From Bacteroidota bacterium (lineage in GTDB: Bacteria > Bacteroidota > Bacteroidia > Flavobacteriales_F > PHOS-HE28), in contig JAEZDL010000213.1 in NCBI GenBank assembly GCA_023418095.1, positions 1-7,187 on the forward strand: a stretch of 7,187 nucleotides of DNA, read 5' to 3'. Shown here in pieces: positions 1 to 6,023 of the stretch. Under the pieces are notes generated by a model that searched no databases, was not told the DNA's origin, and worked only from the letters and a program-made list of their open reading frames with translations. The translations under genes and the position numbers were made by a program. The first letter of the stretch is position 1. Each line of letters begins with the position of its first letter.

Positions 1-24
1 GGAAGGCGGCAATGGCCGCCTTCC
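1..24. terminator. Perfect inverted repeat, likely terminator of an upstream gene
   Basis: The arms ggaaggcggc (1-10) and gccgccttcc (15-24) are exact reverse complements with a 4-base loop, so a 10-bp GC-rich stem forms. It is followed by tactttc, which is only partly T-rich. This fits an intrinsic terminator for a gene left of the window, or a bidirectional one. Only 26 bases separate it from the kinase start, so that gene's promoter must overlap the hairpin or lie upstream of it. Confidence 0.6.
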
Positions 25-50
25 TACTTTCAAGCAGGTAATTCGCTGGC

Positions 51-935
51 ATGCCCATCCCAGGATCATTGGCCGAGCAGATCGGCCAGAAGCTTTCCGA
101 TCACCTCGGCGTACATGTTGAAGTGGAACAGAGCACCGGTGTCGGCGGTGGAAGCATCAACGATGCATGGCGGATCGATACGAACGAAGGCCGATTTTTC
201 CTGAAGACGAACAGCGCCGATCGACATCCATCCATGTTCGAGGCTGAAGCTGATGGACTGGCCCGTCTTCGATCCACAGGAACAGTTCATATTCCTGAAG
301 TGATCGGTTCTGGTGAAGATCAGGATACCACATGGTTGCTGCTGGAATGGATCGAAACTTCATCAACCACACCTGATCATTGGATCGATCTGGGAAATTC
401 ACTTGCCGGTTTGCACCGGGTAACCGCGGATCGGTTCGGTCTTGAACGCGACAACTACATCGGATCATTGATCCAACGCAACGAACAGCATTCGGAGTGG
501 GCGGAATTCTTCATTCAGCAGCGCTTGGAACCGTTGGTGAAGATGGCGCGTGAGAATAGACGGATCGAAGCTGGCATGGCATTCAGGTTCGAACGGCTAT
601 ATCCCAGACTAGGATCGCTTTTTCCAAAAGAGGCACCGGCGCTGCTCCACGGTGATCTTTGGAGCGGGAATTTTCTCTCCGGATCGGATGGAAAGGCTTG
701 GATCTTCGATCCTGCCGTGTACTTCGGACATCGGGAAATGGATCTGGCGATGACCAGGCTGTTCGGTGGTTTCGATCCCCTTTATTACGAGACCTATGAT
801 CGGGAATTTCCCTTGGAGAAAGGCTGGCAGGAGCGTGTGGATCTCTGCAATCTCTATCCGCTCCTGGTCCACGTGAACCTTTTTGGTGGGAACTATGTGC
901 AGCAAGTGGAAGCGATCCTGAAGAGGTTCGTGTGA
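51..935 (+). CDS. Fructosamine kinase family protein (protein deglycation kinase)
   Basis: The 294-residue product has the full layout of the fructosamine/ketosamine-3-kinase family (APH-like protein kinase fold), whose members are usually about 290 residues. Visible motifs are a Gly-rich loop GGGSINDAW (32-40), the ATP-anchoring lysine in FFLKTN (Lys52), the partner glutamate in FEAEADGL (63-70), the catalytic loop LHGDLWSGN (199-207; Asp202, Asn207), and the metal-binding IFDPAVYFGHREMDLA (218-233; Asp220). Family members phosphorylate sugar-derived amines on proteins or small molecules so that the adduct falls off; the substrate here cannot be told. The Gly-rich loop carries Ser35 where the human enzyme has a redox-active Cys. 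The first ATG fits the family's short N-terminus; only a weak AGGT lies upstream. Its stop abuts that of the convergent aldo/keto reductase, forming TGATCA. No signal peptide is seen, so it is cytoplasmic. Confidence 0.93.
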   Translation: MPIPGSLAEQIGQKLSDHLGVHVEVEQSTGVGGGSINDAWRIDTNEGRFFLKTNSADRHPSMFEAEADGLARLRSTGTVHIPEVIGSGEDQDTTWLLLEWIETSSTTPDHWIDLGNSLAGLHRVTADRFGLERDNYIGSLIQRNEQHSEWAEFFIQQRLEPLVKMARENRRIEAGMAFRFERLYPRLGSLFPKEAPALLHGDLWSGNFLSGSDGKAWIFDPAVYFGHREMDLAMTRLFGGFDPLYYETYDREFPLEKGWQERVDLCNLYPLLVHVNLFGGNYVQQVEAILKRFV

Positions 936-938
936 TCA
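933..938. other. Shared TGATCA palindrome carrying both convergent stop codons
   Basis: TGA at 933-935 ends the plus-strand kinase, and the complement of TCA at 936-938 ends the minus-strand aldo/keto reductase. The two genes therefore meet with no intervening base, so any terminator for either must lie inside the other's coding sequence. Confidence 0.85.
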
Positions 939-1919
939 GTACTGCGGTCGTGGCGGATCGTTCGCGAGCACCTCAGCGATCTGCGCCATCACTTCTGCCG
1001 AAAGCAGATCCTGCGCATCAACGGCTTTCAGGTTTTCCTTCAATTGCTCCTCCTTGCTCGCACCCAGGATCACCGTGCTTACGTTCGGGTTCTTCAGGCA
1101 CCACGCGAGGGCAAGTACGGGCATCGAGATCCCCAGGTCCTTTGCGATCGGCATTAACCGATCCACCTTTTCCAGCCGGTCCTGCAACATTTCGCGCTCG
1201 CGCAACCAATCCAGACCCTGGATCGAAAAGCGGCTTTCCTTGTCAGGCCCGCCGCGGTGTTTTCCTGAAAGGATGCCGCTGGCCAGCGGGCTCCATACGG
1301 TGGTGCCCAACCCAACGTTCCGGTAGATCTGTTCGAACTCCACCTCCACTTTCGCACGATGGAACATGTTGTATTGCGGTTGTTCCATCACAGGTGCGAT
1401 CAGGTGATGTTGCCTTGCCACCATGTGTGCCTCCATGATCTCCTGTGCGCTCCATTCGCTCGTGCCCCAGTAAAGCACTTTTCCCTGCATGATCAGCTGG
1501 TGCATGGTCCACACGGTCTCCTCGATCGGTGTGTTCTTGTCGGGGCGGTGGCAGAAATACAGATCGAGGTACTCCACCTGCAGTCGCTCCAGCGCGGCAT
1601 TGCAAGCTTCGACAAGATGTTTCCGATGAAGCCCGACCTGCGTGGGGAGCTTTCCACCGGCGCCGAAGAACGCCTTGCTGCTCACGATCCAGGTATCGCG
1701 CGGCCACCCGGCCTTCTTGAAGATGCGGCCCATCACCCGTTCACTCTCACCGCGAGAATAGATCTCGGCGTTGTCGAAGAAATTGATGCCATTATCATAG
1801 GCCAGGTGCATCAATCTTTCCGCAGTATCATCACCGATCTGCTTGCCGAACGTGAGCCACGAACCGAGTGAAAGTTCCGATACTTGAAGGCCTGCACGGC
1901 CAAGTCTGCGATAGCGCAT
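936..1919 (-). CDS. Aldo/keto reductase, Kv-beta-like subfamily
   Basis: The product is 327 residues if started at MRYRRLGRAG (ATG at 1919-1917). The reading frame stays open to an ATG at 2018, but those 33 extra residues look unstructured and would overlap the divergent RidA start by two bases; the family begins near RYRRLG. It is an NADPH-dependent (beta/alpha)8 oxidoreductase of aldehydes or ketones. Numbered from 1919, the catalytic tetrad is Asp49 and Tyr54 (in DNAEIY), Lys82 (SSKAFF) and His124 (YFCHRPD). Blocks typical of potassium-channel beta subunits and bacterial relatives are RPDKNTPIEETV (125-136), YWGTSEWS (150-157), EIMEAHMVARQ (160-170), FHRAKVEVE (186-194), WSPLASGILSGK (209-220) and GASKEEQLKENL (286-297). 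Kv-beta has Asn where His124 stands, so this copy should be a competent enzyme. Related bacterial enzymes reduce methylglyoxal; that role here is inference. Confidence 0.93.
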   Translation of the reverse strand: MRYRRLGRAGLQVSELSLGSWLTFGKQIGDDTAERLMHLAYDNGINFFDNAEIYSRGESERVMGRIFKKAGWPRDTWIVSSKAFFGAGGKLPTQVGLHRKHLVEACNAALERLQVEYLDLYFCHRPDKNTPIEETVWTMHQLIMQGKVLYWGTSEWSAQEIMEAHMVARQHHLIAPVMEQPQYNMFHRAKVEVEFEQIYRNVGLGTTVWSPLASGILSGKHRGGPDKESRFSIQGLDWLREREMLQDRLEKVDRLMPIAKDLGISMPVLALAWCLKNPNVSTVILGASKEEQLKENLKAVDAQDLLSAEVMAQIAEVLANDPPRPQY

Positions 1920-2016
1920 CGATCTTTTTGATTGAGGTGAATGCAAAGCTCGGAAAGCATCAAGCCGTTCAACCCTGGATGATCGGAATTTCAACTTTGA
2001 CCACCTTTGCATCCAC
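1920..2016. promoter_or_regulatory. Divergent intergenic region between reductase and RidA genes
   Basis: About 97 bases separate the two divergent start codons, so promoters for both genes must lie here or inside the genes. CAACTTTG (1992-1999) resembles the Bacteroidota -7 box TAnnTTTG on the plus strand but lacks a clear partner. On the minus strand an A-rich leader (TCAAAAAGATCG) directly precedes the reductase ATG. No operator palindrome was recognised. The assignment rests mostly on gene layout. Confidence 0.4.
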
Positions 2017-2427
2017 ATGAGTTCTATAGAAAGCAGTAAGGCACCGGAGCCCGTTGGTCATTATCCGCATGCAAGGCGCGTGGGCGATCTGCTTTTTCTA
2101 AGCGGCGTAGGTCCGCGCGAGCGTGGCTCAAAGAAGATCCCTGGTGTTGAACTGGCTGAAGATGGATCGATCGCGGGTTACGACATTGGAACGCAGGTGC
2201 GCAGTGTTTTCCAGAACGTGCGCTGGATCCTGGAGGATGCGGGCAGCAGTTGGGAGAAGATCGTTGATGTAACGGTGTACCTCACCAACATGAAGGATGA
2301 TTTCGCGATCTACAACCAGATTTGGAAGGAGTACTTCCACACCGATCCGCCGTGCCGCACCACGCTTGAGATCAACTGCCTGCCCACACCGATCGCGATC
2401 GAATTGAAGGTGATCGCCACTTTCTGA
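2017..2427 (+). CDS. RidA/YjgF/UK114 family deaminase, 2-aminomuconate deaminase-like
   Basis: The 136-residue product matches the small RidA fold, which forms trimers that hydrolyse reactive enamine/imine intermediates to ketones and ammonia. Visible family marks are VGHYPHARRVGDLLFLSG (13-30), the helix QVRSVFQNVRWILEDAGSS (60-78), VDVTVYLTNMKDD (83-95), and the C-terminal CRTTLEINCLP with substrate-binding Arg114 followed by IAIELKVIA with Glu129, matching Arg105 and Glu120 of E. coli RidA. The YPHARRVGD start and the RTT...LP.P segment are closer, from memory, to 2-aminomuconate deaminases of the kynurenine/nitrobenzoate pathways than to housekeeping RidA. No other kynurenine gene is in the window, so the specific substrate is unproven. 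It is divergent from the aldo/keto reductase. The stop codon lies in TGATC. Confidence 0.9.
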   Translation: MSSIESSKAPEPVGHYPHARRVGDLLFLSGVGPRERGSKKIPGVELAEDGSIAGYDIGTQVRSVFQNVRWILEDAGSSWEKIVDVTVYLTNMKDDFAIYNQIWKEYFHTDPPCRTTLEINCLPTPIAIELKVIATF

Positions 2428-2436
2428 TCCTGTGGA

Positions 2437-2458
2437 CCGATCTGCCCAGACGGATCGG
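2437..2458. repeat. Short inverted repeat downstream of the RidA gene
   Basis: CCGATCTG (2437-2444) can pair with CGGATCGG (2451-2458) as an 8-bp stem with one T-G wobble and a 6-base loop. It starts 10 bases after the RidA stop, where a terminator would be expected, but no T-run follows. Because both arms contain GATC, chance pairing is more likely than usual in this GATC-rich DNA. The rest of 2428-2564 holds nothing else I recognise. Confidence 0.35.
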
Positions 2459-2564
2459 ATGTACGGGGAACGCCTGCACGCCGATCTGTGAACTGTTCAA
2501 GCGGCGCCCTTCGGCGAGGCACGGCATTGGTGGACTCCGATCCGTATTTTTCAGCATCGGAACT

Positions 2565-2930
2565 ATGACGGAGAACAAGCGCAATTCATCACCTGAGGAT
2601 CGAAAGCCCGATCCAGGTCCGCAACAACACTCGAATACCAACCACGAACGCGAGGACCGCTACCAGGACCGGTCCGCATCTGAAAAGCAAGAGGAGGAAC
2701 GCGAGGAAGAACGTTACATGACGCGATCACGATCGCGGAATGACCGGCCTGGGATGTGGGGTTACAAGAATTGGGATCCGCAGAAGAACGACGAACCCAC
2801 CGATCAGGCTTCCACGAACAATGAAGGGGAGAATGACCGCACCCTGGGCAGGGATACGGAAAATGAAGACAGGCCGGCCAGCCTTGGCGAACGGCATGGG
2901 TCAGGAGCCGCAGAGGATCACGATCGCTGA
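2565..2930 (+). CDS. Small, highly charged, probably disordered protein
   Basis: The product is 121 residues, not assignable to a family by eye. It is almost wholly hydrophilic: Glu, Asp, Arg, Asn, Gln and Ser dominate, with very few aliphatic residues and an acidic/basic run KQEEEREEER (41-50). No signal peptide or membrane segment is present. The only aromatic cluster is MWGYKNWDP (64-72). A block EPTDQAS (77-83) recurs as DPVDQAS in the small protein encoded at 5634-6023. A later start at Met52 is possible. Such composition suits a hydrophilin-like stress protein, but that is inference. It sits 39 bases ahead of the general-stress-type SDR and may be cotranscribed. No opposing frame gives a more protein-like sequence, and it keeps the local TGATC stop context. 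Confidence 0.65.
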   Translation: MTENKRNSSPEDRKPDPGPQQHSNTNHEREDRYQDRSASEKQEEEREEERYMTRSRSRNDRPGMWGYKNWDPQKNDEPTDQASTNNEGENDRTLGRDTENEDRPASLGERHGSGAAEDHDR

Positions 2931-2969
2931 TCCAGCGATCGGTGGCCTTCGAATTGCAACCGAAGGCAC

Positions 2970-3836
2970 ATGCAGAAGTCGGGTAGGAAGAGAAAGGTGC
3001 GCGCACCACAAACGCAGTCGCGGCCTGGGCAGCAACACCTTCTCAAGGAACAGCCGCAAAGCAGGCCTGAGAACGCTGGCAGGGAATTCAAACTGAAAGG
3101 CAGGGTCGCACTGATCACCGGTGGTGACAGTGGTATAGGACGTGCCGTGGCACTGGCCTTTGCCCTTGAAGGCGCGGACATATCGATCGCCTACCTGAAT
3201 GAACACGTCGATGCGCGGGAAACGAAAAGATTGGTGGAGGAAGCTGGCCGCGAATGCCTGATCATGGCCGGCGATCTTGGCAAGGAAGCGACGTGCAAAC
3301 GCGTGGTGGCCGCCACCATCGCCCGTTTCGGCAAGATCGATATCCTGGTGAACAACTGTGCGATCCACTATCCGCAGGAGAAACTGGAAGAGATCACGGG
3401 CAACCAATTGGACAAGACCTTCCGCACCAATGTCTACTCGTATTTCCACACCACCAAGGCCGTGCTCGTGAACATGCCCGAAGGCGGCGTGATCATCAAC
3501 ACCACTTCAGTGACCGCGTACCGCGGCAGCGCGCAGCTGATCGACTACGCGGCGACCAAGGGCGCGATCGTAAGCTTCACCCGTTCGCTCAGCGCCGCGT
3601 TGGTGGAACGGAAGATCCGTGTGAACGCAGTGGCACCGGGACCGATCTGGACACCGTTGATCGCGTCGAGCTTCGATGCGAAGAAAGTGGCTACGTTCGG
3701 CAGCGATGTGCCCATGGAACGCGCGGGTCAGCCCGCCGAAGTGGCACCATGCTATGTGTTCCTCGCATCGGCGGATTCATCATATATGACAGGTCAGGTG
3801 CTGCACCCCAACGGCGGCGAGATCGTGAACGGTTGA
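2970..3836 (+). CDS. SDR family oxidoreductase, YhdF/YghA (general stress) type
   Basis: This 288-residue NAD(P)-dependent short-chain dehydrogenase has the cofactor loop TGGDSGIG (50-57), the acidic GDL (101-103), NNCA (128-131, usually NNAA/NNAG), Asn154, catalytic Ser180 (NTTSV), Tyr193 and Lys197 (YAATK), and PGPIWTPL (223-230). The 40-residue hydrophilic leader with RPGQQHLLKEQPQSRP (18-33) corresponds to the QPG..M.P.P leader of the Bacillus YdaD/YhdF and E. coli YghA subgroup, which supports the ATG at 2970; AAGG lies just upstream. YdaD is a sigma-B general stress protein in Bacillus; the substrate of the group is not firmly known. TGGDSGIG is also typical of the subgroup. The topoisomerase ATG begins two bases after this stop, indicating an operon. 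Cytosolic; no signal peptide. Confidence 0.92.
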   Translation: MQKSGRKRKVRAPQTQSRPGQQHLLKEQPQSRPENAGREFKLKGRVALITGGDSGIGRAVALAFALEGADISIAYLNEHVDARETKRLVEEAGRECLIMAGDLGKEATCKRVVAATIARFGKIDILVNNCAIHYPQEKLEEITGNQLDKTFRTNVYSYFHTTKAVLVNMPEGGVIINTTSVTAYRGSAQLIDYAATKGAIVSFTRSLSAALVERKIRVNAVAPGPIWTPLIASSFDAKKVATFGSDVPMERAGQPAEVAPCYVFLASADSSYMTGQVLHPNGGEIVNG

Positions 3837-3838
3837 AC

Positions 3839-4951
3839 ATGGCCAGGGCAGCGATGATATCCGGAACTCCGGCACTGAAACTTCCGCCGCGCACATTGCG
3901 CGCATTGAAGCACGACCCGGTCCAGAGCGCTAAAGCGATCGACCTGCGGTATGTGAACGATCGCATCAAGGGGATCGAGCGGATCCAACATGGCAGGAAC
4001 TTCAGGTACCGCTTCAAGGGTGAAGCCGTGAAGGATGAGGAGATCCTCGAACGGATCAGGTCACTCGCGATCCCTCCGGCCTGGACGGACGTGTGGATCT
4101 GTCCTTACGCCAACGGCCATTTGCAGGCCACGGGTAAGGATGCACGCGGCCGGAAACAGTATCGCTACCATCCGGATTGGTCGGTGGTGCGAAGCCAGAC
4201 GAAATATCATCATGCGCTGGAGTTCGCCAGCCGTCTTCCCGCGATCCGTGCGCGGCTTGCCCGGGATCTGAACAAGCCGGGCCTGAGCCGGGAGAAAGTA
4301 CTCGCCGTGGTGATCAGCATAATGGATCGCACGCAGATCCGTGTGGGGAACCAGGCCTATGCGAAGGAGAACAAGTCATTCGGGCTTAGCACGCTGAAGG
4401 ACAAGCATGTGAAACCGGATGCCGGCAGCGTAAGATTGCAATTCAAGGGAAAAACGGGGATCGCCCACGACGTGAAGATCCGAAGTCGAAAGCTGGCGCG
4501 CCTGATCATGCATTGCCGTGATCTGCCCGGGCAGGACCTTTTCCAATATATCGATGAGAACGGGGAACCGCGGCCGATCGATTCGGGAATGGTGAACGAT
4601 CACATCAAGGAGATCTCCGGCGGCCCGTTCACCAGCAAGGATTTCCGTACGTGGAACGGCACCGTACATTGCTTGAAGGCATTGATCGCGGAAACATGTC
4701 CTTCCAACGCCAACGCGCGCAAGGAAGCGATCAACAAGGCGCTTGATCAGGCTGCGGAACAATTAGGCAACACGCGCGCCGTGTGCCGTAAATACTACAT
4801 CCATCCGGAGGTGATCACCGCATATGAATGCGCGAAGTTGCATGGAATGCTCGATCGGATGAGGACGGATGACCAACCCCTGAAGGATGGTTATACGTTC
4901 GAAGAGAGACTGGTATTGAAGGTACTTGCAGCGGCGCGCCGCTCGAATTGA
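3839..4951 (+). CDS. DNA topoisomerase IB (poxvirus-like, type IB)
   Basis: The 370-residue enzyme relaxes supercoils by nicking one strand through a 3'-phosphotyrosine link and needs no ATP. The N-terminal domain (about 35-125) has LRYVNDRIKGIERI (36-49), LAIPPAWTDVWICP (76-89) and GRKQYRYHPDW (104-114). The catalytic domain has Arg168 in IRVGN, Lys205 in FKGKTG, Arg270 in KDFRTWNGT, Asn311 in LGNTRAVCR and nucleophile Tyr320 in YYIHP. From memory, the Deinococcus enzyme has Asn in place of the poxvirus His, nine residues before the Tyr, as here. The ATG at 3839 is chosen because it follows the SDR stop by two bases (translational coupling) and gives the usual N-terminus; the frame is open further upstream but only as a shadow of the SDR gene. 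Its stop abuts the minus-strand gene's stop as TGATCA. Confidence 0.95.
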   Translation: MARAAMISGTPALKLPPRTLRALKHDPVQSAKAIDLRYVNDRIKGIERIQHGRNFRYRFKGEAVKDEEILERIRSLAIPPAWTDVWICPYANGHLQATGKDARGRKQYRYHPDWSVVRSQTKYHHALEFASRLPAIRARLARDLNKPGLSREKVLAVVISIMDRTQIRVGNQAYAKENKSFGLSTLKDKHVKPDAGSVRLQFKGKTGIAHDVKIRSRKLARLIMHCRDLPGQDLFQYIDENGEPRPIDSGMVNDHIKEISGGPFTSKDFRTWNGTVHCLKALIAETCPSNANARKEAINKALDQAAEQLGNTRAVCRKYYIHPEVITAYECAKLHGMLDRMRTDDQPLKDGYTFEERLVLKVLAAARRSN

Positions 4952-4954
4952 TCA
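4949..4954. other. Second TGATCA palindrome carrying both convergent stop codons
   Basis: TGA at 4949-4951 ends topoisomerase IB, and the complement of TCA at 4952-4954 ends the minus-strand gene. The arrangement is identical to that at 933-938. Confidence 0.8.
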
Positions 4955-5407
4955 GACAGCGAACAGGCTGATCGCACGGCGCCAGAGCGAATCCGGCATT
5001 ACCGGCGCTGGATCACCAGCGCTCTTCGCAAGCCGTGGGAACGGAAGTTGGGCTTCGCGTAATGCGCTCATCAGGCCGATCGGATCCAACTTGTCGATCG
5101 GTGGTAACGAATGCCTCAATTCCTCTCCGTGGTTCCAATCGATCGCGGTTACCATGGGCGTAAAGCCTGCCGCGAGCAACGGTTGCAAGGCAAGCTCCGC
5201 GTGCTGCACGAGCGCAGGCGTATCCATCGGGCGTAACAAAGGTGCCTTGCGTACCTGCAGGACGGTACAGATCAGGATACGTCCATCATTGGCGATCGAA
5301 TCAACGCGGATACGGATCCCGTGCGTCTGCCAGGAACGCTTCTCACAGTCGCCGATGATCCGGGCGAGTTCTGATGTCATCACAGGCATAGTTCCAGTTG
5401 ATACCAT
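4952..5407 (-). CDS. Uncharacterised protein, convergent with topoisomerase IB
   Basis: I do not recognise the family. From the ATG at 5407 the product is 151 residues; ATGs at 5389 and 5380 and a GTG at 5452 are alternatives, and no Shine-Dalgarno decides between them. The sequence looks like a folded soluble protein: a short helix SELARIIGD, then alternating segments IRIRVDSIANDGRILICTV and LVQHAELALQPLLAAGF, then MVTAIDWNHGEE and a Pro-rich C-terminal third. It has no signal peptide or membrane segment and no metal motif I can name. I prefer it over the overlapping plus-strand frame because that frame is rich in Arg, Ser and Ala with no protein-like pattern. Its leader faces the 5634 gene divergently. 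The product could belong to a lineage-restricted family. Confidence 0.65.
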   Translation of the reverse strand: MVSTGTMPVMTSELARIIGDCEKRSWQTHGIRIRVDSIANDGRILICTVLQVRKAPLLRPMDTPALVQHAELALQPLLAAGFTPMVTAIDWNHGEELRHSLPPIDKLDPIGLMSALREAQLPFPRLAKSAGDPAPVMPDSLWRRAISLFAV

Positions 5408-5633
5408 GGCCTTGTCCAAAGCCAACAGAAAGGCCAAATTCGATCGGACCACATATCAGCGTAGCACTGAAATGATTACGTATTTGCAAGCCGAACCAGC
5501 GTTTCCAGCGGTGGGGTACGCCATGCACATACGTGCTACGCCAACACCACGGCGGGCGGCAATGGCGCGTGCAGTGATCGCTGTTGCGCTGCACTGGCAT
5601 ACCACTGGCAACAAAAAGGGAAAGTGGAGTGAG
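5408..5633. promoter_or_regulatory. Divergent non-coding gap
   Basis: About 226 bases separate the minus-strand uncharacterised gene from the plus-strand small protein gene, so promoters for both probably lie here. Immediately before the plus-strand start is aaagtggagtgag, whose GGAG (5626-5629) is one of the better Shine-Dalgarno candidates in the window. I see no clear -33/-7 pair, operator or conserved RNA fold. A short repeat of actggca at about 5592 and 5603 is probably chance. Confidence 0.35.
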
Positions 5634-6023
5634 ATGAAAAAGAACGCAAAGGACAATTCAACGGAACGCGGAGGGTACGATCCATACAAGCGTGATCCCG
5701 GAGCAGGCATGCCCGGTGATGAGCGCGTGGAAAAAGCTGAGGAGATGGAAGCACGCCAGCGCGAAAAGGCGAACATGCTGCACACCGATAGGTTGGACGA
5801 TAGCACCACATCGCCGATCATCGATACGGGGATCACCGGACAGACCACCCGCGGTTCCTATGGATTCAACGATTCGACCGGGCAGGGCCAGTACATGGAT
5901 CGGACGCGGGATGGATCGGCGGACGTTGGGGTCGATCCGGTCGATCAGGCCTCCGATCATTTTGGAAGCAACGAAGCTGCGGAGGATGATGCGACCGGGC
6001 CAGGTGAAGAAGAGGAACGATGA
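5634..6023 (+). CDS. Small acidic, probably disordered protein upstream of the copper-storage gene
   Basis: The product is 129 residues and of no family I recognise. It is hydrophilic: a basic N-terminus MKKNAKDN, GGYDPYKRDPGAG (13-25), a charged predicted helix ERVEKAEEMEARQREKA (30-46), a Gly/Thr/Ser-rich middle with ITGQTTRGSYG (67-77), and an acidic tail ending GEEEER. There are no cysteines, signal peptide or membrane segment. The start at 5634 is chosen for its GGAG four bases upstream and because the frame further upstream is a shadow of the minus-strand gene. DPVDQAS (101-107) matches EPTDQAS in the 2565 gene. Its stop overlaps the next start as ATGA, so the two proteins are translationally coupled and may act together. 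Function is unknown; an intrinsically disordered stress protein is a guess. Confidence 0.75.
   Translation: MKKNAKDNSTERGGYDPYKRDPGAGMPGDERVEKAEEMEARQREKANMLHTDRLDDSTTSPIIDTGITGQTTRGSYGFNDSTGQGQYMDRTRDGSADVGVDPVDQASDHFGSNEAAEDDATGPGEEEER

Noticed and set aside
1920..2018. 33-residue N-terminal extension of the aldo/keto reductase to the ATG at 2018
   Set aside because: The extension has no family counterpart, overlaps the RidA start and would remove the divergent promoter region.
2496..2526. Possible GC-rich hairpin around gcgcccttcggcg
   Set aside because: The stem is only about four to five base pairs and no T-run follows.
3254..3838. Upstream extension of the topoisomerase frame, open from 3254
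   Set aside because: It overlaps the conserved SDR gene in another frame and translates to an Arg/Gln/His-rich sequence with no protein-like pattern; the ATG at 3839 gives a normal topoisomerase IB N-terminus.
4926..5633. Long plus-strand open frame leading into the 5634 gene
   Set aside because: Composition is Arg/Ser/Ala-rich without structural pattern and it overlaps the topoisomerase end and the minus-strand gene; the start at 5634 with GGAG upstream is a better fit.
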